Below are positions 48,936-59,099 of a stretch of DNA of 64,000 nucleotides, one piece after another; positions within the stretch are counted from its first letter, which is position 1, and each line of letters opens with the position of its first letter. The notes beneath the pieces are model-generated. The model did not search any database and was not told the origin of the DNA. It saw only the letters and a program-made list of their open reading frames with translations. The DNA is from Liolophura sinensis (lineage: Eukaryota; Mollusca; Polyplacophora; Chitonida; Chitonidae): NCBI RefSeq assembly GCF_032854445.1, contig NC_088303.1, forward strand, positions 14,641,501 through 14,705,500, in the 5' to 3' direction. Position numbers and translations under genes: made by a program.

Positions 48936-49149
48936 TAACTATACTGGCACAACAAAAGAGCTATAAGGCTGTAACTGGAGTGGAAAACTGTGAATGTCAA
49001 CCCAGTTCACTTCATCAAAGAACAACACTCCAGTCCACAAATACCTTACTTAAGACTGTAAACCACAGAATCTTGAACATTTATGTAGGCGTCACACTGT
49101 CCCGAAATCGACACCAGATGGACACAGGATAAAGGAAATGTTCAAATTT

Positions 49150-50215
49150 GGCTCTGATCGTAAGAAAGCATCGGACCATTCTTGAGCCATCGTATGACCG
49201 GTGGTGGAGTTTCTCAGGCTCTGGCAGCTACCTCGTGAGCGGTGGCAAAATCTTTGGCATGCCAAAAAATTGCCGAAAGACCTTACGAAGGTTCATTATC
49301 GCTTTGAATTCGTGTGTCCATTTTACCCTTCGTAAGGCCATCGTTAGGGCATCTTGTCAAATCGTGTCGTCTTCGTCTTTACTTCGGGTATTTTGCGCCT
49401 TACGAGGGAAACAAGAAGCCGCGCGACTGTCTTAGAAAGGCAACACGACTACGTGAAGCCCTCGCAATACCGTCGTGAAGCCATCGTATTATAGTTCGAT
49501 GACATGGAGATGGGACCACAGTGTCGGCGAAGACAGCCGAATTTGAGTAGTTCAAGCGTTTCCCATGAGTCATAGTAACGTGCAAATATAAAACGACAGC
49601 CCCAGAGCATCAGTCCTGAGCAACTCCTCAAAGCAGAGGTGTGTGTAACCCCCAAAACTTCAATCACAATTAATCACATTTCACTTCCTGCAGAATGGCA
49701 TACTTTGATGATGAGACCAGGATAAAAAAAGGCAGCAGCATTGCTTCTTTTGATGCACCTCTGAGAACATGATGAGCAACTCTCACAGGCCCAGCACCTC
49801 CTCTTGCAGGTAAAAATTGTCTTATTTCATTTTGTCATTTCTTGCTATTTGCCTGCCTACCATTCGACAATATACTTATCTTATTTTGCTTTTTGTTCTC
49901 AAGGGAAGTGGCAAACCGAGGTGAAAGAGGAACCCGAAGTCTATGTGGGCCAGGAAATGGATATCTGACAAAAGAAGAGAATTGAATTTCCCACGGTGGG
50001 CTGAAGGTTTTATACCATCGGGGGGTCTCTTGGCGCCTTTGTGACCTAGTTTGAACGCATCGCACTCTCAATACGACGTCGCGTAGCCATCGTGTGACGT
50101 TCGTGTGTCCTAGGGGTATAAACTACTATAAAAGTTCACTTCTTCGTGTTACCTTCGTATGTGGTTCGGGTGCCATCGTGTGACCTTCTGTGGGCATCGT
50201 ACTTGCTTCGGCTGA
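49150..50215. repeat. Region rich in 'ccatcgtrtgacc' / 'ccttcgtaagg' motifs
   Basis: Motifs such as 'gccatcgtatgaccg', 'ccttcgtaaggccatcg', 'gtagccatcgtgtgacgttc' and 'gtgccatcgtgtgaccttc' recur at both ends (49180-49500 and 50060-50200) but not between. This could be the decayed ends of a transposon about 1 kb long. No transposase frame was recognised between them. Confidence 0.3.
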
Positions 50216-50904
50216 TAATTAGCTGTTTGGGGCCATCTTCTAAATTCCTTATTTGTATGGTCATATGGAGTCATTTTCGGAACAGTAAGAAGCCCGCATT
50301 AAGAATTCGACACTAAATATACAGTTAACTCCCTTGGACAGACCAATACATGCATAGTAACTATAGACCCGTGTTTTACACCTAAAACACTTGCTGTCGC
50401 AAATGACAAGCCAGTTAGTTAGATCTCGCTTGCGCAACAATTATGATGAGAACGCTTATGATACAAACACTTAAATTTAAGAGGGAATTATATTGAGATA
50501 ATGACATTTGTACATGTAAAGTAAAAATTAAAGGAATAAGGCTTATCATCCCCAGTTAAAAAGAGATCCAGAGAAACGTTAGTTCCAAGGCCAAAATTTT
50601 AACCCGTTTCTTGATGGCCGACTTCTGCAAGGGACAAGTTACACGTACATGTATAACTCAGTTATCAAAAGTCTTTACTGATAAAAGAGCGAGATCAAAT
50701 ATATATCTTTGATAATGGGAAATAAACATTACACATTATGTCAATGCAAGAGGCATATGTCTAAAATCTGTGTACTGCTACTTGGTGATTTAAGTTTGAT
50801 CCCCTACAAAATATTTTCCTTAGCTGATTCGTCTGGGAATATGTGTGACATTATAATCCACCTTGTAGAGACAAGGGAACACTTTTCTATGATTTTCTGG
50901 GATA

Positions 50905-51145
50905 CGATTGCTTAGATAGTGGTAAGATGTCAACCCTTTCTCCAGGTAAGCATGGCCTATTCATGAATATTAATGAAACACATCATCACCCTCTTTTTGA
51001 CCATGGCCGACACTGGTAATATGTTCTTAGGGTTAAGGTTAGGGGATAGAGTTAAGATTAAGATTTGGTTGTTTCGTTAATATTCATGAATTTGTCGGGC
51101 CACCATGGGGAAGGGGTCGGAATCTTACCGCTACCGATTGCTTAG
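50905..51145. mobile_element. MITE-like foldback element with 11-bp target duplication
   Basis: The 219-bp body (50916-51134) has long imperfect inverted ends. The left starts 'atagtggtaagatgtcaacc' and includes 'ttcatgaatattaatgaaac'; the right, reverse-complemented, starts 'gtagcggtaagattccgacc' and includes 'ttcatgaatattaacgaaac'. Exact direct repeats 'cgattgcttag' lie outside (50905-50915 and 51135-51145). The duplication length fits a Mutator-like origin. No coding capacity. Confidence 0.85.
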
Positions 51146-51629
51146 GTATCGTATTGTATATGGTTAATTTGTTGGGAATTCCTATATTATCAATATGGTC
51201 ATCAAAACACCATGGGCCTCAGTAATACTGCGCACGAGTACCAGAAGCCATACACACAGCTAAAGGTTACGCATGCGCAATTCTGGTAATTGGTAGCTCA
51301 GTACCTGGATCCTTGTTATCTCCCCAGTTCTAACATGTCAATCTTGCTAAGCGTCTGGACACAGACCCCCATTACAACTTCCGTTTTTCAGTAGGGACGA
51401 TTGTAGTTCTGTGTATTTTAGGGTGTAAAGTCTTTTTTTGCTGCCAGCCTGCCGTTTTTGGTGTACAGGTGCATGCTTGGTATCAAAATGATGGAAATTG
51501 TCTAAGCTTTGGCCAGGTATGAGTTTTAATGGTGAAAGTTTGAAATTCTGGGCGAGAGGACACAAGGAGACAGGCGGTGATGAGGCTGCGAGTGACGTCC
51601 CCTTGGCGTTGCTAGGCACCCCGCCCGGC

Positions 51630-51745
51630 TGCCGGCATGGAAAGGTCCAGATTTTTACGCTTAACCTACGTCAAGATTTTTACAGCTTCTTTCTCACAGG
51701 CTGGGCCAGGTATGCACCAAAGCTTATTGGCCTCGGAATGTTTAG
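51630..51745 (+). repeat. Dispersed repeat shared with 25925-26085
   Basis: 'gaaaggtccagatttttacg' + 'cttaacctacgtcaagattt' ... 'gctgggccaggtatgcacca' + 'aagcttattggcctc' aligns with 'aaaggtccagattttgattg' ... 'actgggccatgtttgcatca' + 'aagctaattgtcctc' in the other copy. Confidence 0.6.
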
Positions 51746-51779
51746 GACTGAGCTACAGCGCTAAACGTTAACATTGTCG

Positions 51780-52515
51780 CTTATGGAAAATTAATGGGGG
51801 TCTGTGGCCGTCTAGGCTAGGCAGTTGGGTGCAAGATTTGCTTTCGAACTGAAGTGTGAAGAAGCACTGATTGGATTATACTGCCACTCACACATTTTAG
51901 CTGGTTGATACACCATAAGTTTCTGCACTGCTATTTTGGTTATTTTAGTTAAAATATTTCAGATCTTTCTCAGTAAAAATTTTTTATCCAGTGTTACTAC
52001 TCACGCCCCTGGAGCTTACCAGGGTAACAAAATGCTAATATTTCACTTACAACAAGCATAATTCAAAAATTGCGGTCATTCTAGGGTGCTTTTTTGATAC
52101 GTTGAAGAGTATTAAGTACAAGCTGTATGTGGTTGTATGGCATGATAAGTGTCAAGCACACGCATCGTTTAAGACTGTTATTCTCTAAGACAGCCCAGAA
52201 GTTAATGACCTCGTGATTTCATTGGTAATAGACGACACCAGTTTAAAAAAATTGTCCCCCTAATGTTATAGCATAGGAAAAAAATTAAATATTTTTTTAA
52301 TTCCTGTCGGCGACACTATATTCGTTGGATTTGTACAATTTTCCAGAAAATATGAGTATTTGTGTACAGCCTATGTGATATTTTTGTTCTTTTCTAGAAC
52401 AAAAGGTTATTCCCTTTTTCTAAGCCTTTTTCCCTATGCTTCAATATAGGGTTGCCATTTTGTTTACCACCCACACTTGAATGATCACGTGATATCCAAC
52501 TTCGGGGTGTCATAC
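51780..52515. other. No supported feature
   Basis: AT-rich, nothing recognised. Confidence 0.4.
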
Positions 52516-52522
52516 AGAATGT

Positions 52523-52944
52523 GGTAAACGGCACTCTCCTTACCACGCATGTGTCGCTCTCTACCTTCGCTTTACATCACTGCCACCAACAGCAAATTTT
52601 GTACAGAAATCTTGAAAAACGCCGAGATCACTGGAGTCACGGTGATGAGGCAGGAAGTGATGTTAAGACACAAACAATCCATCTCAGCCTTTGTTTCTAA
52701 TAATACTTTATACTCATGCACTCTCTGTATCTAGAGTATGTGCAAGATGACTCTAACCAAAACCTAAAACAATTTCATTGATGAATTGTTCATTAAATAG
52801 TTTCCGGACAAAAGTGATGAGGCTAAGCCTAAACAAGTCTACGTGCGTTTTACTGACTCCAAAGGTCAGCCTTGTGTATTGGCGGCAGTGATGTAAGCGA
52901 AAGGTAGAGAGCGACGCATGCGCTGTAAGGAGTATGGGTAAACC
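52523..52944. mobile_element. Foldback element with inverted ends of about 60 bp
   Basis: Left arm 52523-52584 ('ggtaaacggcactctcctta', then 'gtgtcgctctctacc', then 'tttacatcactgcc') is matched by the reverse complement of 52884-52944 ('ggtttacccatactcctta', then 'gcgtcgctctctacc', then 'cttacatcactgcc'). The interior of about 300 bp has no frame of note. No clear target duplication was seen. Confidence 0.75.
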
Positions 52945-53499
52945 GAAATGCTGAATGAGTTAATCTCTCCGCATGAGTATGTGAGAAAAACATTGTACCC
53001 ATGACCAAGACAGACATATAGTAGACAGCAGCGACATTTCGGTGAAAAAGGAAGCGGTCAGCATATTCACGGTGTGTCTTGGCTTACACAAATTCATTTG
53101 TGGATTTTTCAAATTGGTCCATGTCGGCTATCATAGCTAGTTGTAATTCGTATACATGTAGGCGACTGAGGTCACAGTGTAGTAACTATAGATGTATTTT
53201 GGCCTGACTCACATGCTGAGCCATTTCGTTTCAACCGAATACAACGGCGGTTACACAGAATGACGGGCCATATCTACGGCAACCTGTACTTCACAAGTAC
53301 ATTATCCACGCTCAGAAGTAGTTCACCGAGGCTCTAAGCTAGGTACCATTCTGGCTCTGGTACCTTCTAGCCATCACTCTACTTCTTTACCTCTGAGTTT
53401 TGACACATTTGGACACATTTTTACCTCTAAGTTGTGTATCGGTAAAATTGTGTTTATGTAGACTGTAGCCATAAGTATGAGTAATCTGTAAAAGATTCA

Positions 53500-53502
<3 letters not shown>

Positions 53503-53575
<73 letters not shown>
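53503..53575. repeat. (AT)n microsatellite
   Basis: Uninterrupted AT dinucleotide run of about 73 bp. Confidence 0.97.
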
Positions 53576-53578
<3 letters not shown>

Positions 53579-53804
53579 GTCCTGGTACGTGTAATTATGT
53601 GTACCGGTACGTATCGGATATTAATGATTGCAACAACACCAGTATAACCGAGTGTACCTCTATTGGTGTACATCTATACATAAATGTACCTGTAAAATAT
53701 ATGCATCTACACTTTATATGTGTATATGGGCCGGTGTATGTACCTGTTACTAATTGCATCTATACGTTGGTGAAAAACAAATATATGTAGACCTACCTGT
53801 GATA

Positions 53805-53840
53805 ATTTATATATTTATTTGATTGGCGTTTTACTTTTTC
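53805..53840 (-). repeat. SINE 1 tail fragment
   Basis: 'atatatttatttgattggcg' + 'ttttac' is the extreme tail end only. Confidence 0.6.
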
Positions 53841-54395
53841 TAAGGCTCTCAGAAACATTTGTACCATTTTCTGTCCCGAACCGCAATCTCGTCCATGCAC
53901 TGTTCGCCATGGAGTGGTTTTTTCTGGTGTCGACCCCATATAACGTGCCTAAGCCAGCGTCGTGTTACACGAATGTCCCCGACGATTGTTAACGATTCTG
54001 CCTGTGTTTGTGAGAAAATACCTCCTGCGTATCGGGGAGGGGGGATTATACAGTAAATCATGCGTATTTATGAAAACTTTCATCACAACATATGGCTTTG
54101 AAGAGGTAATATGGCTCAGTTAATCAAGGTAGAGTTAGGTTGGACATCACTAACTTGATTAAATGAAGCTCTCCGACACCGGGCTGACTTGTACTGGCTA
54201 ACTTTGTTTTACTTGGCGAAAATCTGACCAGTAGAAATGTCAAAATGACAAATTTTAATTTTTACATTGGGATAGAACCAAGGATGTCACGTTCTGTGTT
54301 CCTCAGCGTTACGTTTAAACTAATTGCGCAGTAACCGGCGCTCTGTCTATTACTAAACGTTTCATTACTTCGGTTTAAATATCTCTGGCTTTTAG

Positions 54396-55975
54396 TGTAT
54401 TTACGACTTTATTAAGAAGTATGGAATATGGCCGTACTTTCGTACGTCCATCCGTCTGCCCGGATCAAAGCCTTCGGCTTATGTCGGGAACCTGTTATAA
54501 TTAAACAAAACTGTCACTGTTTTTATATTTTGGCTGTTATTTCACAAGATTAAACTTTTCAAATGTACCGTAGCAATAATTGTCGTCTTGTTTCTGTGAA
54601 ATGTCGAAACGAAGAAATGCTAAGTTATAATTTGCAGGAAATTCATATCATTCATGTCATTTAAGAGGGTGAATTAATACGCTAGTTTTCCACATGTTTC
54701 ACAATTGCAAATCGTATCCTTCATAGTCGTGTAAGTTGTGAAATGACGACTGGTACAACCATGGTTGTGTTTTTTTTTAATCTTATGCGTGTAGCTTTAG
54801 TTCCAAAATGTAATTTCTTTCAATATTAAAAAAGGAGAATTTAACCGAGTTAAATTTCAACTTTGACCTCTTCTCTATCTAGGCCCAGGTTTCACAAAAA
54901 TTCTTCAGTTCACTATATTTCTTAAGTCTGGCTTCTTTTTTCAAGCATGAAATTATTCTCAATAAAAATTAAGTCAAACAGTTTATAAGTATAGTATTAT
55001 GTAGCTTAAGCTAAACGAACAAAAAGCTCAAGACGTTTTGTAAAATCGGGCTCACAGATATAATTTTCAAAACTAAATTGTTTAACAAGCCTTTCAGTGT
55101 ACGGAGGAAAAAAAAAGAAGAATACCTTGTGTTTATTTTTTTAATTACGTGCTTATTTCATTTATTTCAGGGTGCCCTGAATATGGACATAATGTGCCTT
55201 AAGAAATACGAAGGAGTTTTCCTGTGAGTTACGTTATACCTCTGTAAGAAATAAGAAAGGTAATTTAATATGTTCTTGCTTTATTATTTTACAATATTAT
55301 CTATATATTTATTTGACTGTTGCTTCAAGCATGCATACGCCAGAATGTTTCACTCATATAAGAAGGCGATCAGTTTGACAAGAGTACCCGTCTAGCTCTC
55401 AACGTGGCGTTTTACACCGGCCGCTCCAACATCGCTTCATTCACTATGCGTTGTTATGGTGTTTGATGTAACTCACTTGAAAATATTTTTCCAGATCATG
55501 GCGCGGTCGAAAACCTGTGATGCACATCGCTGATCCAGATATGGTAAAACTGATCTGTGTGAAGGAATTCAAAAACTTTGCCAATAGAGAGGTGAGTCTT
55601 GTTCAGGCTACATAGGACTATACAGCTTAAAATGAAATGAGCATGAGGAGAAATCTCTGAAAATATTTTAAAATTAAAATATTTGAAATTAGTTTTCCTT
55701 TCTCATGTTTTCCTTTCTCATGCCACGTGCATGACATGGATATTGGGTTCATGCGCACTGCAAAAATACAGCTATATAATACATCATCCCCAACAACAAA
55801 GAGTGGCCACTCAAAGAGTAGCTCGTTATATGCAGTTAAAATGTTCACGAAAGCTTTGTTGTTTCAGGTTTTCTTACCGCAGGTAGCCGTCCAGAAGTCG
55901 ATGATTACAAATCTAGTAGGCAAAGGAGAGAAAATGTCAACACTTACTGATACTTCAAGGAGAGCAAGTACAGTG
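54396..55975 (+). pseudogene. Cytochrome P450, CYP3 clan, 5' part (exons 2-5), probably decayed
   Basis: Four exon-like blocks in order. 54396-54497, after a TTTTAG acceptor, gives 'KYGIWPYFRTSIRLPGSKPS' then YVGNLL, the proline-rich hinge, but ends in a stop without a good donor. 55171-55223 (TTTCAG|...|GTGAGT, 53 nt) gives 'GALNMDIMCLKKYEGVF'. 55495-55591 (TTCCAG|...GAG|GTGAGT, 97 nt) gives 'SWRGRKPVMHIADPDMVKLI' then CVKEFKNFANRE. 55868-55975 (TTTCAG|...GTG|GTAAAC, 108 nt) gives 'VQKSMITNLVGKGEKMSTLT'. Phases agree across the last three. Sizes and positions recall vertebrate CYP3A exons 3-5 (53, 100 and 114 nt, from memory). Exon 5 lacks the C-helix Trp-x-x-x-Arg that contacts haem, and no later plus-strand exon was found. 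Family members are ER-membrane haem monooxygenases. Confidence 0.82.
55300..55400 (-). repeat. SINE 1, diverged, within the P450 intron
   Basis: 'tatatatttatttgactgtt' + 'gcttcaagcatgcatacgcc' + 'agaatgtttcactcatataa' is a decayed tail half of SINE 1 lying in the intron between the exons ending at 55223 and starting at 55495. Confidence 0.6.
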
Positions 55976-56153
55976 GTAAACCTCTGAAGCATTCTGTTCT
56001 GCCAAACCCATTAATAAAATTCAGCTTTGTGGTAACTTAGAAGCCTACTTTAGACGTCTGAGGCTTAAACAGTTTTTTTTTCCGCGGAGGAGAAGCTAAC
56101 CGAGACGACAATATACTAGATCATTAGAGAACCTGCAAACTAAGACAAGAAAC

Positions 56154-56942
56154 TGTTACGACCCAAACTGTCTGTATTATAAAGAGATGGCAGTTTAGAC
56201 AGTTTAGCCGCACAAAAAAGTAACCAAAACCAGCAGATTTTATTTTACAACAATTCATTAGGTTTAACAAGAACATATAACAAGACTTTTACAAATACTA
56301 AAGTACTTAAGTTTAACAAGAAAGGATAGCAGTATCTATACAAATACTAAAGTACTTACATGTACAACGGTGTCAAGTCCAGTCGGACGCATATATTCCA
56401 CAATGCTTAAAAATTGCACAGAGGTAATATTCATAAGAGGGAAAATCCACGGCATAACTGAGTGTATGACGAAATATAAACAAAATTCCACAGACAGGGT
56501 CCGTGTACTAATGAGCACTGTGTACGCAAGAGCACAAATTAAATATACAAGTTCAGACTGAACAAGTGCTCGGTGGAGATAGGATATAACAAAGCCAGAG
56601 GCTAGAAAGACACCAAAATTCAGCACAAAAGGCCTACTAAAGTAACACACAGCGAAAGTATCCAAAACTCTCAATAATTCTCCTTTCTTCCCCTTTGACC
56701 TGCTTTCATAGGTCTTATATAGACTGGTGGAATTTTCTAGAATAAGAAAATTCTTGAACACTTGTTGTAAACAGACAGGCCCCGAACTGAGCATATTCTG
56801 GAACATTCTAAGGTAGAGGCAGACAACAGGCCCTGAACTCAGCATATGTAAACAGTGGCAAGCTAAATTTAGAAGCTGACGACAGTTGTTCACATAACAA
56901 AACCGACAAAATCACACCTCCCACAGGGACGTAGCGCTACAT
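56154..56942 (-). mobile_element. Possible solo LTR
   Basis: On the minus strand the block starts TGTAGCGCTACG and ends GTCGTAACA (TGT...ACA), with a TATA box 'gtctatataagacc' near 56715 and a polyadenylation signal AATAAA near 56238. The 185-codon minus-strand frame inside has no known domain and contains a short duplication ('HMLSSGPV' / 'NMLSSGPV'). No primer-binding site, coding part or target duplication was found, so boundaries and identity are uncertain. Confidence 0.35.
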
Positions 56943-57016
56943 ATGTATGTCGCCAGCTCCAGAAGCGGAGTTAAATATGAAATTCTCACCAAATAACACA
57001 GACTTATGCATCATTT

Positions 57017-58065
57017 GAACGGAGATTAATTCAAAGCCTAAAATCCGACAAAGAAGTTGTGATTAAACAAGCCCACAACGGTGGAGCCACGGTCATTATG
57101 AACAAAAATAATTGCTTGATGCTATCCGTCATTTGTTTAATCATTCATTTTACACTCCACTGAAGGAAGATCCGACATATGAATACCAAGACAAACTGAA
57201 AAACCGTCTGGACAATTTGTACATAGAAGTACGTAAACATACTGAATTGACAACTGCTTTAGAGTCCCACCCTGGTACATTTTATCTCTTACAAGCATAA
57301 TAACCCAGGTCAACGTATTTTATCTGGAATAGGCACCATTACCGAGGATGTGTCCTGCTGCCTAGATGGTTTATTGCGACCGTATGACATGAAAACCTAT
57401 ATCCACGATACCACGGACTTCCTACGAAAACGTCAGTGTATCAAAAATCTGCTAGAAAATATCATACTTGCCATAATGGATGTTGAAGGCCTATACACTA
57501 ACATACCTCACACGGACGGACTGCAAGCTGTCCGCAATGTAATGCCAGATCTCACAGCCGCTGATAGAGCAAACGAAAGGACCGAATTTGTTTTGATCAA
57601 CAATTATTTTGAATTTAATGGTAACCTGTATCTCCAACCCAATGGAACGGCCATGGGTACACGTATGGCTCGGCAGTATGCCAACAACATTATGGAAACA
57701 AAGATTCCAACAAAACTACACATCAAAACCGCTTATGTATATCCGCTTTATCGATGATATATTCACTGGCCTCAGAGACATAGTGCTCTGGAGAAATATT
57801 TTTAGGAATTTAATGAAACTCACCCCACTGTCAATATTACCATCGAATCTTCCTGCAATTCAGTGAGCTTCCTGGACACTACCGCATCGATCAGAAACAA
57901 TGAATCTGTTATAATCTTAAAGGGCCTGTCAAACCTATACCACAAACCAACGATAATTTGTGATGGCCCGGCAAAGAGAAACCCAGGTGAACAACTATTA
58001 CAATATAAAACTAAGCCTCAGGATCCGAGAATTCCACTAATAGTGACATATAACCCATAACTTAA
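57017..58065 (+). pseudogene. Canonical Penelope-type reverse transcriptase, broken
   Basis: Pieces in order: 'SLKSDKEVVIKQAHNGGATV' (the DKG signature reads HNG), 'NHSFYTPLKEDPTYEYQDKL', 'FYLL', 'PGQRILSGIGTITEDVS', 'YIHDTTDFL', catalytic motif A 'MDVEGLYTNIPHTDGLQAV', 'YFEFNGNLYLQPNGTAMGTR', motif C 'YIRFIDDIFTGL', 'SVSFLDTTASIRN', 'LSNLYHKPT' and 'RIPLIVTYNP'. Frames break near 57108, 57296, 57745 and 57850, and about 80-100 residues are missing between the KPT and VTYNP blocks. No GIY-YIG domain follows. It differs from the lineage at 12.7, 22.7 and 27.5 kb in every motif, so two Penelope-like groups coexist here. It lies among the P450 fragments. Confidence 0.88.
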
Positions 58066-58317
58066 GTCACTGCAGCGTATGTAACAATGTAAACCCTATC
58101 TTAAAAGACAACAGCTTGAACAATATCATCACAGATAATATTTATAGTATAGTAGAAATATATAGTATTTCAGTTACATGTATTCGGCGAAGCGCTCAGC
58201 GCTGGCTCAGAGAGTTAAACCGCTGAGAGTCAGGCCCTTGACCAATACGGACACGTGTTCCAATCAACCTCTCTGTCTTTAGTCAGGAGGTTATTCACTT
58301 GGGGCAATCCCATATTC

Positions 58318-58452
58318 GACTGGCGTTTTACGCTATATACTCGAGAATATTTCACTTTAATATACGACGAGGCCAGCATTATAGTGGGAAGAAACTGAGA
58401 TCTATCTCGGGGAAACCCACGACCACCCATAGATTGCTGTCAAACCTTTCAT
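58318..58452 (-). mobile_element. SINE 1, tail half
   Basis: 'ttcgactggcgttttacgct' ... 'gagaatatttcactttaata' ... 'ggccagcattatagtgggaa' ... 'ggggaaacccacgaccaccc'; head missing. Confidence 0.8.
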
Positions 58453-58649
58453 GCACATGAATTGTCCGCTTAACACCGATCAATTAAATAATAAAAAAAT
58501 AAAATACTTGAAGACGACCAGGTTTGTGGTTGGAGGAAACCACGTAAAATCATGTAAATGACAAATGACTTGACAAAGAGGCTAGATCTGAATTCGAAGA
58601 CCTCATTTGGGATTTAGCACCTCATCAAGTGAGTTAGGGTTCCACAAAA

Positions 58650-58745
58650 ATAATATTTATTTATTTTGTTTATTTGACAGGTGTTTTACGGTGGAGAAAC
58701 CCATGACCATCCACAGGCTGCTGGCAGACCTTTCCACGTACAACC
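58650..58745 (-). mobile_element. SINE 1 with internal deletion
   Basis: The ATTT tail and 'tgacaggtgttttacg' are joined directly to 'gtggagaaacccatgaccat' and 'ccacaggctgctggcagacc', so the 'tataagtgaaatattc' box has been lost. Confidence 0.78.
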
Positions 58746-59059
58746 AGAGACATTAATAATGATCTCTAACTCAAATATGTACACGTAAAACACAAGAGGC
58801 ATTCTTACTAAAATAAGTCCAGTAAATATGATTTTGTGATAGGTGTTCATTGTAAATGTAAAAAGCTGATAAACATGTATACCTGTTAAATATACATATA
58901 AAAGATTACTAAACATGTGACATTTACTATGTAAACATGGTACTGCAGTAAATATGTTTACACGTGTGTCGGATTCTTAATATGTCATGTTTACTGGACT
59001 ACATATGATTAATGAAAATATCCCCATTAGTATGAAAACATCTGACATGTTTATCACAT

Positions 59060-59092
59060 TTATTTATTTATTTATTTATTTATCTATTTGTT
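59060..59092 (+). repeat. (TTTA)n microsatellite
   Basis: Eight or so TTTA units; may be a SINE tail whose body is gone. Confidence 0.85.
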
Positions 59093-59099
59093 ATAATAA

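Noticed and set aside
51004-51050. Telomere-like 'ttagggttaaggttagggg' stretch
   Set aside because: It is the short interior of the MITE; degenerate and only about 40 bp.
56336-56893. 185-codon minus-strand frame with hydrophobic segments
   Set aside because: It lies wholly within the LTR-like block, has no recognisable domain and includes an internal duplication; better explained as non-coding repeat DNA.
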